Source: Massilia antarctica (GTDB lineage Bacteria > Pseudomonadota > Gammaproteobacteria > Burkholderiales > Burkholderiaceae_D). From it: DNA of 64,000 bases. The stretch spans positions 6,572,001 through 6,636,000 of the forward strand of contig NZ_CP065053.1 in assembly GCF_015689335.1 (NCBI RefSeq), given 5' to 3'. The translations under genes were made by a program, and so were the position numbers. The notes beneath the pieces are model-generated. The model saw only the letters and a list, made by a program, of their open reading frames with translations. It was not told where the DNA came from and made no database searches. How positions within the stretch are numbered: position 1 is the stretch's first letter; the number at the start of each line of letters is the position of its first letter. Of the stretch, positions 54,830 through 64,000 are shown one piece after another.

Positions 54830-55904
54830 CGCCGCCCTCCCGCAGCGCCGCCACGCTCTCGCGCAGGGCCGCGCGCGCGCCGCGCAGCATGGCGGCCGTC
54901 TCGGCCCAGTCGACGCAAGGGTCGGTCACCGAACAGCCATAGCGCAGGGCCGACAGTTCGCTCGGAATGGCCTGGTTGCCGGCCTCGATGAAACTCTCGA
55001 TCATCACCCCGGCCACGCCGCGGTTGCCCGCCAGGCGCTGGCGCACCACGTCGTCCAGCACGCGCGCCTGCAAGGTGTGGTTCTTGTTCGAGTTATCGTG
55101 CGCGCAGTCGATCACGATATTCGGCGGCAGGCCGCCCTTCTCCAGCGCCTGCCCGGCCAGCGCCACGCTGTGCGCATCGTAATTGGGACGTCCGCCGCCG
55201 CCGCGCAGCACCAGATGACCGTACGGATTGCCCGGCGTGCGGATCACGGCCGCGCGGCCGTCGGCATCGATGCCGAGGAAGGCATGCGGATGCGAGCTCG
55301 ATGCGATCGCGTTGACCGCGGTGTCGACCTTGCCGTCGGTGCCGTTCTTGAAGCCGACCGGCACGCCCAGGCCGGACGCCAGTTCGCGGTGCGTCTGCGA
55401 CTCCGTGGTACGCGCACCGATTGCCGCCCAGCTGATCAACTCCCCCACGTACTGCGGCGACACCGGGTCCAGGGTCTCGGTCGCCGCCGGCAAACCCAGT
55501 TCGGCCACATCGATCAGGAAGCGCCGCGCCAGCGCCAGGCCCTCGTCGATGCGGAACGAACCATCCATGCGCGGATCGTTGATCAGCCCTTTCCAGCCGA
55601 TGCGCGTGCGCGGTTTTTCAAAGTACACACGCATCACGACGAACAGCGTATCGGCCACTTCATCGGCCAGCGCCTTGAGGCGGCGCGCGTAATCGAGTCC
55701 CGCATGCAGGTCGTGGATCGAACAGGGGCCGACCACCACCATCAGGCGCGGGTCGCGCCGGTCGAGGATATCGCGCACGCTCTGGCGCGCGGCGCCGATG
55801 AGCAGCGCCGTGCTGTCCGACAGCGGCAGCTGCGCGCGCAATTGCGCGGGCGACGGCAGCGCGCCGGGCGTGTCGTGCGACAGCGGAGAGAGGTCGCGCT
55901 TCAT
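54822..55904 (-). CDS. aroG: DAHP synthase (3-deoxy-7-phosphoheptulonate synthase, class I)
   Basis: A 360-residue enzyme that condenses PEP and erythrose-4-phosphate, the first step to chorismate. Signatures: VVVGPCSIHD, RVYFEKPRTRIGWKGL, GFKNGTDG, IDCAHDNSNKNH and SVTDPCVDW. ATG 55904 gives the standard start; an upstream start at 56027 would add a low-complexity leader. Its place opposite entC, behind a shared Fur-box region, suggests an iron-regulated isozyme that raises chorismate supply for dihydroxybenzoate synthesis. Confidence 0.95.
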   Translation of the reverse strand: MKRDLSPLSHDTPGALPSPAQLRAQLPLSDSTALLIGAARQSVRDILDRRDPRLMVVVGPCSIHDLHAGLDYARRLKALADEVADTLFVVMRVYFEKPRTRIGWKGLINDPRMDGSFRIDEGLALARRFLIDVAELGLPAATETLDPVSPQYVGELISWAAIGARTTESQTHRELASGLGVPVGFKNGTDGKVDTAVNAIASSSHPHAFLGIDADGRAAVIRTPGNPYGHLVLRGGGGRPNYDAHSVALAGQALEKGGLPPNIVIDCAHDNSNKNHTLQARVLDDVVRQRLAGNRGVAGVMIESFIEAGNQAIPSELSALRYGCSVTDPCVDWAETAAMLRGARAALRESVAALREGGDV

Positions 55905-56076
55905 GCGTGCTCGCCGCGGGTAGTGGCGTGGGCGGCAAGGGCCGCCGCGGCATGCGGTGGCAAGCCCGGTTGGCGGGCTGCGAGGTGGGGTACGAGCATG
56001 ATAGGTCTTTTCAGGTGTGATGAACATTCGTCATCGTTGACAGGCGTGAAACTTGAGCATACCATAACACTTAAAT

Positions 56077-56095
56077 GCGAATCAATCTCATTTGC
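56077..56095. promoter_or_regulatory. putative Fur box 2
   Basis: GCGAATCAATCTCATTTGC; its inverse AAATGAGATTGATTCGC resembles Fur sites of betaproteobacteria. It lies closer to the leftward DAHP synthase start than box 1. Confidence 0.5.
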
Positions 56096-56110
56096 ATTAA
56101 TATTTAAATT

Positions 56111-56129
56111 GTAAATGATTATCATTATG
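56111..56129. promoter_or_regulatory. putative Fur box 1
   Basis: GTAAATGATTATCATTATG matches the 19-base Fur consensus at 15 positions. It sits 70 bases before entC in the divergent intergenic region, so iron-bound Fur would repress both arms of the locus. Confidence 0.8.
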
Positions 56130-56198
56130 ATTTATAGTTCGACCCCGCCTACCCGGCGAATCGCTCCGACCGCCCTCCTAACGCAAGGAATATTCACT

Positions 56199-57407
56199 AT
56201 GAATGACAGACTGCACGGCCACTATCTGAGCCGTTCCAGCGCGGCCGACCTGTGCGCGCACTACGAAGCTGGCGCCACCCTGTTTTCGTCGCCCGGCCAC
56301 ACCTTGCTGGCAAGCGGCAAGCGCAGCATCCTGGCGCCGCAGTCAGGGGCCGCACTGGCCGGCGCCGCCGCGTCGCTCCTGCGCACCGCGCGCCGCGACG
56401 GTGAAGCCTTGCCGGTGATGATAGGGGCCGTGCCCTTCCTCGCCGACGCGCCGGCGCATCTGTTCATTCCCGAGCACGTGATGATGGCGACCGGCCCGGC
56501 CAGTCTGCCCGCCGCAAACCCGCAGGCACCGCCGCCGCGTGCCCGCTTCCCGCGCACCATCGAGTCCATTCCCCCGCAAGACCGGTACCAGCGCGCCGTG
56601 GCCCGGGCGGTCGAACGCATCCGCACCGGCCAGCTTGACAAGGTGGTGTTGTCCCGCTCACTGACCCTGGAAACCGAGATCGACGTGGCCGGCCTGCTGG
56701 CGCGTCTGGGCGCGCGCAACGCCCACGGCTACACCTTCGCCATCGACCTCGCACCGGACGCGGACGGCCGCCGCACCCTGATCGGCGCCAGTCCCGAGCT
56801 GCTGCTCTCGCGTCACGGCGCACGCGTGCGCTGCCATCCGCTGGCAGGCTCGATCCCGCGCAGCTTTGATGCGCATGAAGACCAGCGCCGCGCGCAAGAC
56901 CTGCTGCAATCCGAAAAAGACTTGCACGAACACGCACTGGTGGCCGACATGGTGGCCGACTCGCTGCGTCCTTACTGCCACTCGGTGGCCGTGCCGGCCG
57001 TGCCATCGCTGATCGCCACGCCGACCATGTGGCACCTGGGCAGCGAAGTGACGGCGCAACTGAACGAGCCCGGTATGAGTTCGCTCGCCTTGGCGATGGC
57101 ACTGCACCCAACGCCAGCCGTCTGCGGCCACCCCGCCGCACTAGCGCGCAGCTTCATCAACGAGGTCGAAGGTTTCGACCGTGGTTTCTTCGCCGGCCTG
57201 GTGGGCTGGATGGACGCCAACGGCGACGGCGAATGGGCCGTCACCCTGCGCTGCGCCGAAGTCGGCGCCCACAGCGCCACACTGTACGCCGGCGCCGGCA
57301 TCGTCGCCGGATCGGACCCCGAACTCGAATTCCTCGAAACGTCCGGCAAGCTGCGCACCATGCTGCGCGCGATGGGCCTCGAAGCGGTGCTGGAGGAAGC
57401 GGCATGA
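56199..57407 (+). CDS. entC: isochorismate synthase
   Basis: A 402-residue cytosolic enzyme converting chorismate to isochorismate. ATG 56199 follows AAGGAA by 8 bases. Conserved chorismate-binding parts are [48 protein letters not shown] and the terminal [12 protein letters not shown]. First gene of the rightward operon; its stop overlaps the entE start (ATGA). Confidence 0.96.
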   Translation: MNDRLHGHYLSRSSAADLCAHYEAGATLFSSPGHTLLASGKRSILAPQSGAALAGAAASLLRTARRDGEALPVMIGAVPFLADAPAHLFIPEHVMMATGPASLPAANPQAPPPRARFPRTIESIPPQDRYQRAVARAVERIRTGQLDKVVLSRSLTLETEIDVAGLLARLGARNAHGYTFAIDLAPDADGRRTLIGASPELLLSRHGARVRCHPLAGSIPRSFDAHEDQRRAQDLLQSEKDLHEHALVADMVADSLRPYCHSVAVPAVPSLIATPTMWHLGSEVTAQLNEPGMSSLALAMALHPTPAVCGHPAALARSFINEVEGFDRGFFAGLVGWMDANGDGEWAVTLRCAEVGAHSATLYAGAGIVAGSDPELEFLETSGKLRTMLRAMGLEAVLEEAA

Positions 57408-59035
57408 CCAGTGACTATCTGCCCGGTTTCACCCCGTGGCCCGACGACTTTGCGGCGCGCTATCGCGAAGCCGGCTACTGGACCGGTGAAACCTTCGGTT
57501 CTCTCCTGCGCGATCGCGCAACACAACATCCCGACAGCATCGCCCTGGTCTGCGGCGCACGTCGCTGGAGCTACGCCGAACTTGACCTGCGCGCCGACCG
57601 CTTCGCCGCTGGCCTGATCCGCCTCGGCATCGTCCCGCGCGACCGCGTGGTCGTGCAACTGCCCAACGTGGCCGAGTTCTTCGTCGCCTGCTTCGCCCTG
57701 TTCCGCATCGGCGCGCTGCCCGTATTCGCCCTGCCCGCGCACCGCCGCCACGAAATCGGCCACCTGTGCGCATTCACCGAGGCTGCCGCCTACATCATCG
57801 CCGACAGCGACGCAGGCTTCGACTACCGCACCCTGGCACGCGAAGTCCCTGCCGTCCCGCGCGTAGTCGTGCTCGGGGACGCCGCCGAATTCATCGCTTT
57901 CGACTCGCTCTATGATGACCCGATGCTGCTCGCCGGCCCGCAGCCGGGCGACGTGGCATTCCTGCAGCTCTCCGGCGGCACCACCGGCCTGCCCAAGCTG
58001 ATCCCGCGCACTCACGACGACTATCTGTACAGCGTGCGCGCCAGCGCCGACATCTGCGAACTTGACCGCGCCAGCGTCTATTTATGCGCACTGCCGGTCG
58101 CGCACAATTTCCCAATGAGTTCTCCGGGCACCTTCGGCGTGTTCCATGCGGGCGGCTGCGTGGTGCTGGCACGCCGGCCCACGCCCGACGACGCCTTCCC
58201 TCTAATCGAAGCCGAAGGCGTGACCATCACCGCGCTGGTGCCGCCGCTGGCCATGGTGTGGCTCGACGCCGCCGCTGCCACCCGCCACAAGCTCGGTAGC
58301 CTGAAGCTGCTGCAAGTGGGCGGCGCACGCCTATCCGCGGAAGCGGCGTGCCGGGTCAAGCCGGCGCTCGGCTGTGCCCTGCAACAGGTATTCGGCATGG
58401 CCGAAGGCCTGGTCAACTACACCCGTCCGACTGACACGCCCGAACTGACCGCCAACACGCAGGGCCGCCCGATCTCGCCAGCCGACGAAGTGCGCATCGT
58501 CGACGATGAAGACCGCGACCTGCCGGATGGCGAGATCGGCCACCTGCTCACGCGCGGGCCGTACACCATCCGCGGCTACTACAACGCCGAAGAACACAAC
58601 GCGCGCGCCTTCACCAGCGACGGTTTCTACCGCACCGGCGACCTGGTGATGCGCCTGCCGTCCGGCCACCTGGTCGTCGAAGGCCGCGCCAAGGACCAGA
58701 TCAACCGTGGTGGCGACAAGGTCGCGGCAGAAGAAGTCGAAAACCACCTGCTGGCCCACCCCGCCGTGCACGACGCCGCACTGGTGTCGATGCCGGACGC
58801 CTACCTGGGCGAGCGCAGTTGCGCCTTCATCGTCACGCGCGGCACGCCGGTGCGGGCGATTGAACTGACGCGCTTCCTGCGCGAGCGCGGCGTGGCCCAG
58901 TACAAGATCCCCGACCGCATCGAATTCGTCGAACGCTTCCCCACCACCGGCGTCGGCAAAACTAACAAACGCCAGCTGCGCGAACAGATCGCCCAGTTGA
59001 TCGGTACTCAATCACAAGATCGGAAAGCACCATGA
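57404..59035 (+). CDS. entE: 2,3-dihydroxybenzoate-AMP ligase
   Basis: A 543-residue acyl-adenylating enzyme. Core motifs: [18 protein letters not shown] (P-loop), [35 protein letters not shown] and the catalytic Lys near the end in [11 protein letters not shown]. The LPVAHNFP segment is characteristic of aryl-acid (DHB or salicylate) activators. It loads the aryl group onto the carrier domain of the next gene's product. Overlaps both neighbours by 4 bases. Confidence 0.95.
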   Translation: MTSDYLPGFTPWPDDFAARYREAGYWTGETFGSLLRDRATQHPDSIALVCGARRWSYAELDLRADRFAAGLIRLGIVPRDRVVVQLPNVAEFFVACFALFRIGALPVFALPAHRRHEIGHLCAFTEAAAYIIADSDAGFDYRTLAREVPAVPRVVVLGDAAEFIAFDSLYDDPMLLAGPQPGDVAFLQLSGGTTGLPKLIPRTHDDYLYSVRASADICELDRASVYLCALPVAHNFPMSSPGTFGVFHAGGCVVLARRPTPDDAFPLIEAEGVTITALVPPLAMVWLDAAAATRHKLGSLKLLQVGGARLSAEAACRVKPALGCALQQVFGMAEGLVNYTRPTDTPELTANTQGRPISPADEVRIVDDEDRDLPDGEIGHLLTRGPYTIRGYYNAEEHNARAFTSDGFYRTGDLVMRLPSGHLVVEGRAKDQINRGGDKVAAEEVENHLLAHPAVHDAALVSMPDAYLGERSCAFIVTRGTPVRAIELTRFLRERGVAQYKIPDRIEFVERFPTTGVGKTNKRQLREQIAQLIGTQSQDRKAP

Positions 59036-59907
59036 CCATTCCAAAAATCGCTTCCTACCCCATGCCCACGGCCATGCCGGACAACCGCGTCAGCTGGATG
59101 CCTGAACCGAAGCGCGCCGTGCTGCTGATTCACGACATGCAGGAATACTTCCTCGACTTCTACGACACCACCGCCGCGCCGATTCCGGAGCTGATCGCCC
59201 ACATCAGGCAGCTGCGCGATGCAGCCGATGTCGCCGGCGTCCCCGTTGTCTACACCGCGCAGCCGGCCGAACAGTCGGCCCAGGACCGCGGCCTGCTCAC
59301 GGACTGGTGGGGCCCCGGCCTGACCGCGAAGCCCGAGCGCGCCCCGGTGGTGGCAAGCCTGGCGCCGCGCGCGCACGACACCGTGCTGACCAAATGGCGC
59401 TACAGCGCATTCGTGCGCAGCGACCTGCTGGCGCGCATGCGCGAACAGGGCCGCGACCAGCTGATCGTGTGCGGCGTGTACGCCCACATCGGCTGCCTGA
59501 TGACGGCCGCCGACGCCTTCATGAGCGACATCCAGCCCTTCCTGGTGGGCGACGCGCTGGCCGACTTCTCGGCCGAACAGCACCAGATGGGCCTCGATTA
59601 TGTGTCGCAGCGTTGCGGCGTCGTCGCCAGCACGGCTACCGTGACCGGCGCGCTCAAGCCGGCAGTCACCTGGCACGCCACGCGCAGCGCCCTGCAAGCG
59701 GAAGTGGCCGAACTGTTGGCGGTACCCGCATCGGACCTGCTCCCGGACGACAACCTGCTCTTCGCCGGCCTCGATTCGATCCGCCTTATGAGCCTGATCG
59801 AACGCTGGCGCCGCGCCGGCATCGAAACCACGTTCGTCGAACTGGCCGAGCGCCCGACCCTGGCCGACTGGTGGGAACTGCTCGATCCGCGCCGGGTGAA
59901 CAAGTGA
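59032..59907 (+). CDS. entB: isochorismatase with aryl carrier domain
   Basis: A 291-residue bifunctional protein. Residues 1-210 form the isochorismatase domain ([15 protein letters not shown] with the catalytic Asp, [26 protein letters not shown]), making 2,3-dihydro-2,3-dihydroxybenzoate. The C-terminal part is an aryl carrier protein whose phosphopantetheine Ser lies in [13 protein letters not shown] near residue 248. The dehydrogenase EntA needed for the following step is not in the window. Confidence 0.95.
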   Translation: MTIPKIASYPMPTAMPDNRVSWMPEPKRAVLLIHDMQEYFLDFYDTTAAPIPELIAHIRQLRDAADVAGVPVVYTAQPAEQSAQDRGLLTDWWGPGLTAKPERAPVVASLAPRAHDTVLTKWRYSAFVRSDLLARMREQGRDQLIVCGVYAHIGCLMTAADAFMSDIQPFLVGDALADFSAEQHQMGLDYVSQRCGVVASTATVTGALKPAVTWHATRSALQAEVAELLAVPASDLLPDDNLLFAGLDSIRLMSLIERWRRAGIETTFVELAERPTLADWWELLDPRRVNK

Positions 59908-62900
59908 GCGGCGTACGGCTGGCGCTCACGAGCGCGCAATACGGCATCTGGCTCGGGCAGCAGCTCGATGCCGCCAGCCCCGCCTACTGGACGGCGGAAG
60001 CGGTTGAACTGAGCGGCCCGCTGGACGCCGCCCACTTCGAGGCCGCGCTGCGCCAGGCCATGCGTGAATGCGACTCGCTGCACATGCGCTTTGCCAGCGA
60101 CGGCGACGCGGTGTGGCAAACGCCCGATCCGCAAGAGGACTGGCCGTTCGCCCGCCACGACATGAGCGACGCCGAGGCCCAGTTATGGATGCAGGCCGAC
60201 CTGCGCCAGCCGGCAGACCTGGCACACGGCCCGCTGTTCGCCAGCGCGCTGCTACAACTGGCGCCGGAGAAGGCGCTGTGGTACCTGCGCGTCCACCACA
60301 TCGCCCTCGACGGCTTTGCCTACGCCATGCTGGCGCAGCGCGTGGCGGCCCTGTATTCGGCCCGCAGCGCCAATACCGATGCCCCGCCCGCGCGCGCAGG
60401 CAAGCTCGATCCGGTGGTGGCGGAAGATGCCGCCTACCTCGCCTCGCCCGCCTATGCGCGCGACCGCGACTTCTGGATGGCGCGCATGGCCGATGCCGGT
60501 GCGCCGGCGATGCTGGCGCCACCAGCCACCTTCGCGCGCGGGGTGCGCCGTGTGCGCGGCGGCATCGCCACAAGCACCATCGAGCGCTGCCAGGCGGTGG
60601 CCAGCGCCGCCGGCGTGGACTGGGCCGCCGTGCTGATCGCCGCCACCGGCGCCTGGCTGCGCCGCCATAGCAGCGCGGGCGACCTGACACTGGGCCTGCC
60701 GGTCATGGGCCGCCTTGGCTCGGTGGCGCTGACCATTCCCTGCATGGCGATGAACATCCTCCCGCTGCGCCTCGCGCCGACGCCGTCGCAATCGCTGGCC
60801 GACCTGGCACGCGCGGTCGCCGCCGAGATGAAAGCAATCCGCCCGCACCAGCGCTACCGCTACGAACACCTGAAACACGACCTGGGCATGAGCGGCGGCA
60901 CGCGCCGCCTGTTCGGCGCGGTCGTCAACCTGATGCCGTTTGACCGCCCGCCGGCATTCGGCCCGCTGCATGCGGTCTCGCACCCGGTGTCGGCCGGGCC
61001 GGTCGAAGACCTGTCGATCACCATCGCCCCCGGCACGAACAGCCGCATCGACATCGAAGCCAATCCGGATGCCTACGACGAAGCCACCTTGCACGCACTG
61101 CACCAGTCGCTGTTGACAGCGCTGACAGCCCTACTGGAACAGCCCGACACCGCGCTGGCCACCATCCTCGGACAAGCGCCGCACGCCACGCCGGCCCTGC
61201 TGTCGGGCGGCGTACTGCCCATCGCTCCCCCATCGGTGCTCACCTCCCTGCTCACGCACGACGCGCACAAGACCGCGCTGATACACGGCGACGTCGAACT
61301 CAGTTACGCGGAACTGGTAACAGCCGTCCAAAACATGGCCGGCCGCCTGCGCGACGCCGGCGTTACCGAAGAAAGCCGGGTCGTGCTGCTGCTGCCGCGC
61401 AGCGTCGATACCATCGTCGCCATGTTGGCCATCATGTGGGCCGGTGGCGGCTATGTGCCGCTCGACCCTGACGGCCCTGCCCTGCGCGTAGCCGCCGTGC
61501 TGGAAGACGTGAAACCGACGCTGGTCGTCAGCCTGCGCAAATACGCCCTCCTGTTGCCAACATCAATGCCGCTGCTGTGCATCGACGACGCCATGCCGTG
61601 CACACCGATGGTAGCTCCGCTGGCGGTCGCCGACAGTGCACTGGCATACATCATCTACACATCCGGTTCCACCGGCCGGCCCAACGGCGTGATGATCGAG
61701 CGCGCCGCCCTGGCCCACTTCGGCGCCGGCGCCACAGCGCGCTACCAGGTCACCGCAAACGACCGCGTGCTGCAATTCGCCCCGCTGCATTTCGACGCCA
61801 GCGTCGAAGAGATTTTCCTGACCCTGGGCGCCGGCGCGACCCTGATCCTGCGCGACGACGCCATGCTCGAATCGCTGGAGCGCTTCATCGACGCCTGCGC
61901 GCGATTGCGTATCAGCGTACTCGACCTGCCGACCGCGTTCTGGCACGAACTCGCCTTCCATGTCGGCCAGCACGGCGCGCCGCTGCCCGACTGCCTGCGT
62001 TTGGTCATCATCGGTGGCGAGGCCGCGCTGGCCGAAAGGGTGGCGCGCTGGCGCACGGCCGCGCCAAGCCATCTGGTGCTGCTCAATACCTACGGTCCGA
62101 CCGAGGCCACCGTCATCTGCACCACCGCACAACTGGCCGGCCCGGACGCCATCGCCTGGAGCGGCGAGGCCGTGCCGATCGGCCGGCCGCTGCCGGGTGT
62201 CGACATCGCCGTCTGCGCCGAACATCCGGTCGGCATCGGCGAAGAAGGAGAACTGTGCCTGATCGGCGCCGGCCTTGCGCGCGGCTACTTCGACCGCGAA
62301 GCCTTGACCGCGCAGCGTTTCGTCACCTTGCCCGACGGCCGGCGCGCCTACCGCACCGGCGACCGCGTGGTGCTGGGTGAAGACGGCCAACTGCGTTATC
62401 TGGGCCGGCTGGACGATGAAGTCAAGATCAGCGGCCATCGGATCGACCCGACCGAGATCGAAGCCGCGCTGCTTCAGTATCCCGGCGTGCGCGAAGCGGC
62501 CGTGGTGTGCCAGCAGCAGGCAGACGGCGGCAAGCACCTGCGCGCTTTCGTGGCCACCGCCGGCAAACTCAATGCACCGGCCCTGCGCGCTTTCCTGGCC
62601 GAGCGCCTGCCGGCAGCTGCGGTGCCGGCCAATTACGCGAGCCTGGCGCGCCTGCCGCGCAACGCCAACGGCAAGATCGACCGCTCCGCACTGCGCGCGC
62701 GAGAACTGGATGCCGCACCAACTGCACCTGACGCCACCCCGCTTGAACAGTCGGTGATGTCGGTCTGGCGCGAAGTGCTCGGGGTGGAGGCACTAACGCC
62801 GATGGACGATTTCTTTGCCCTCGGCGGCAAATCGCTGCAAGCGATCCAGGTCGCCAACCGCCTCGGCGCGGCCTTGAAGCGCGAGGTTGCGGTATCGGCC

Positions 62901-63764
62901 CTGTTCCGCCACCGCACCGTGGCCGCGCTGGCGCATTCGCTCGGCACCGTCGGCCATGCGCCGCCGGCCGCCGCCGCTGGGGGCGAGTTCGCACCGCTGC
63001 TGACCATCCAGCGCGGCAGCGGCCCTGCCCTGTTCTGCGTGCATCCGGCCGAAGGGCTGTCGTGGTGCTATCTGGGCCTGGCCGCCTGGCTGCCGCACAC
63101 GCCCATCTACGGCTTGCAGGCGCGCGGCATGAGCGGCACCCCTCCGGCCGATATCGACATGCAGCTCGACGACTATCTCGGTCTGATACGCGGCGCCCAG
63201 CCGCATGGCCCGTACCGCCTGATCGGCTGGTCCTCGGGCGGCGGCCTGGCCCATGCCCTGGCCGCGCGCCTGCAAGCGGCCGGCGAAACGGTATCGCTGC
63301 TGGCGATGATGGACTCCTACCCGAGCGACATCTGGGAAGGCAAACCGGAAGCCGAAGAACGCGACGCCCTGATCGCCATGCTCGACGTGATCGGCGCGTC
63401 GTCGGTCGACGCCGACGGCCAGCCGCTCCCGCGCGAGGCGCTGCTGGCCCAGTTCCGCCGGCCGGGCAGTTCGCTGGCCACGGCCGACGACGCCCACCTC
63501 GAACGCATCACCACCACCGCTCTGCTGTCGATGCACCTGTACCGCCAGCTGCGCCATCCGCGCTACGAAGGCGACGTGCTGTTCTTCCATGCCAGCCGGC
63601 GCGGCCCCGACGCCCCCGACTGGAAAGTCTGGACGCCGTATGTGAACGGCCAGCTCGAACGCATCGACGTCGATTGCACCCATTCCTCCATGAGCCAGCC
63701 GGCGCCCCTGGGGCACATCGGCCGCGTGCTGGCCCAACGTATTGACCCGGAAGGTAGATCATGA
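59904..63764 (+). CDS. non-ribosomal peptide synthetase, C-A-T-TE (catecholate siderophore)
   Basis: A 1286-residue enzyme starting at GTG 59904, which overlaps the entB stop. Condensation domain 1-430 with HHIALDG near 130; adenylation domain about 450-935 with [30 protein letters not shown] and NGKIDRSAL; carrier domain with [11 protein letters not shown] (Ser about 977); thioesterase with GWSSGGG near 1108. Size and order match EntF. The adenylation pocket aligned by eye reads roughly D-A-E-D-I-G-T-V-I, unlike the serine code of EntF, so another amino acid may be used. Confidence 0.93.
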   Translation: MSGVRLALTSAQYGIWLGQQLDAASPAYWTAEAVELSGPLDAAHFEAALRQAMRECDSLHMRFASDGDAVWQTPDPQEDWPFARHDMSDAEAQLWMQADLRQPADLAHGPLFASALLQLAPEKALWYLRVHHIALDGFAYAMLAQRVAALYSARSANTDAPPARAGKLDPVVAEDAAYLASPAYARDRDFWMARMADAGAPAMLAPPATFARGVRRVRGGIATSTIERCQAVASAAGVDWAAVLIAATGAWLRRHSSAGDLTLGLPVMGRLGSVALTIPCMAMNILPLRLAPTPSQSLADLARAVAAEMKAIRPHQRYRYEHLKHDLGMSGGTRRLFGAVVNLMPFDRPPAFGPLHAVSHPVSAGPVEDLSITIAPGTNSRIDIEANPDAYDEATLHALHQSLLTALTALLEQPDTALATILGQAPHATPALLSGGVLPIAPPSVLTSLLTHDAHKTALIHGDVELSYAELVTAVQNMAGRLRDAGVTEESRVVLLLPRSVDTIVAMLAIMWAGGGYVPLDPDGPALRVAAVLEDVKPTLVVSLRKYALLLPTSMPLLCIDDAMPCTPMVAPLAVADSALAYIIYTSGSTGRPNGVMIERAALAHFGAGATARYQVTANDRVLQFAPLHFDASVEEIFLTLGAGATLILRDDAMLESLERFIDACARLRISVLDLPTAFWHELAFHVGQHGAPLPDCLRLVIIGGEAALAERVARWRTAAPSHLVLLNTYGPTEATVICTTAQLAGPDAIAWSGEAVPIGRPLPGVDIAVCAEHPVGIGEEGELCLIGAGLARGYFDREALTAQRFVTLPDGRRAYRTGDRVVLGEDGQLRYLGRLDDEVKISGHRIDPTEIEAALLQYPGVREAAVVCQQQADGGKHLRAFVATAGKLNAPALRAFLAERLPAAAVPANYASLARLPRNANGKIDRSALRARELDAAPTAPDATPLEQSVMSVWREVLGVEALTPMDDFFALGGKSLQAIQVANRLGAALKREVAVSALFRHRTVAALAHSLGTVGHAPPAAAAGGEFAPLLTIQRGSGPALFCVHPAEGLSWCYLGLAAWLPHTPIYGLQARGMSGTPPADIDMQLDDYLGLIRGAQPHGPYRLIGWSSGGGLAHALAARLQAAGETVSLLAMMDSYPSDIWEGKPEAEERDALIAMLDVIGASSVDADGQPLPREALLAQFRRPGSSLATADDAHLERITTTALLSMHLYRQLRHPRYEGDVLFFHASRRGPDAPDWKVWTPYVNGQLERIDVDCTHSSMSQPAPLGHIGRVLAQRIDPEGRS

Positions 63765-64000
63765 CCACTCCCAAACGCACACCGCCAAGGATGCTGTACG
63801 TGCGCCGCACCTTGCAACTGACTCCGCTGATGCGCCGCATTACGCTGGCCGGCGAGGCGCTGGCCGGCTTCCCGGAGGGTAGCGACGGCGCCCACATCAA
63901 GCTGCTGCTGGCGCGCGACGGCCAGCGCGAACCGGTGCTGCCGACACTCGGCCCCGACGGTCCGGTGTGGCCGCCGGCCGACATCCGCCCCATCGCGCGC
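63761..64000 (+). CDS. siderophore-interacting protein (ferric reductase), N-terminal part
   Basis: The first 80 residues before the window edge. ATG 63761 overlaps the NRPS stop. The start [20 protein letters not shown] followed by GAHIKLLL matches the FAD-binding domain of siderophore-interacting proteins (ViuB/SIP type), which reduce the imported ferric complex to release iron. Confidence 0.85.
   Translation, partial: MTTPKRTPPRMLYVRRTLQLTPLMRRITLAGEALAGFPEGSDGAHIKLLLARDGQREPVLPTLGPDGPVWPPADIRPIAR

Overview
The window is high-GC chromosomal DNA, most likely from a betaproteobacterium of the Oxalobacteraceae (Massilia/Duganella type). The grounds are the hemC-hemD-hemX-hemY operon divergent from ppc, a large RpoD, a ProQ-like protein, several PEP-CTERM proteins and a dispersed palindromic repeat. 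This placement is inference; no marker gene settles it. No tRNA, rRNA or CRISPR array was recognised.

Layout. Positions 1-5258 hold the end of an alpha/beta hydrolase and a complete branched-chain-amino-acid-type ABC importer (binding protein, two ATPases, two permeases). Positions 5505-7991 are an exported-protein cluster: a PEP-CTERM protein, a short post-PEP-CTERM-type protein and a PA-domain metalloprotease. Positions 8118-22935 are housekeeping: ppa, hemCDXY, ppc, a PAS sensor kinase, rpoD, a ProQ/FinO protein and an RNase D-like exonuclease, with two copies of a dispersed palindrome and several short tandem repeats between them. Positions 23205-26258 carry another PEP-CTERM protein and a pair of c-type cytochromes.

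Positions 26263-51881 are an accessory island of about 25 kb built around a giant (about 5000-residue) Rhs/YD-repeat polymorphic toxin on the minus strand. The full-length protein has a YD-repeat body, two DUF4214-like modules, a LysM module, a (GGAAV)n hydrophobic region, a fixed junction motif (FGNAFGNALGNSL) and a variable toxin tip followed by a candidate immunity gene. Downstream lie three further displaced tips. One lacks a core and is coupled to an immunity gene split by a cleanly inserted IS66-family element with an 8-bp target duplication. One (a zincin-like metallopeptidase tip with its own small downstream gene) is attached to a 2.7-kb, almost identical, indel-free copy of the main gene's C-terminal core. 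The third is a short tip that keeps the junction motif but is cut by an IS4-family remnant. An intact IS4-family element and a small patch with an attC-like palindrome also lie here. The arrangement fits one expressed toxin plus silent tips that could be swapped in by homologous recombination.

Positions 52383-64000 return to chromosomal functions: a PilT/PilU-type ATPase, then a catecholate siderophore locus. A Fur-box-containing intergenic region separates a leftward DAHP synthase and MFS transporter from a rightward, tightly overlapping entC-entE-entB-NRPS-siderophore-interacting-protein operon that runs off the window. DAHP synthase supplies the shikimate pathway, EntC and EntB make the 2,3-dihydroxybenzoate precursor, EntE loads it, and the NRPS joins it to an amino acid and releases the product.
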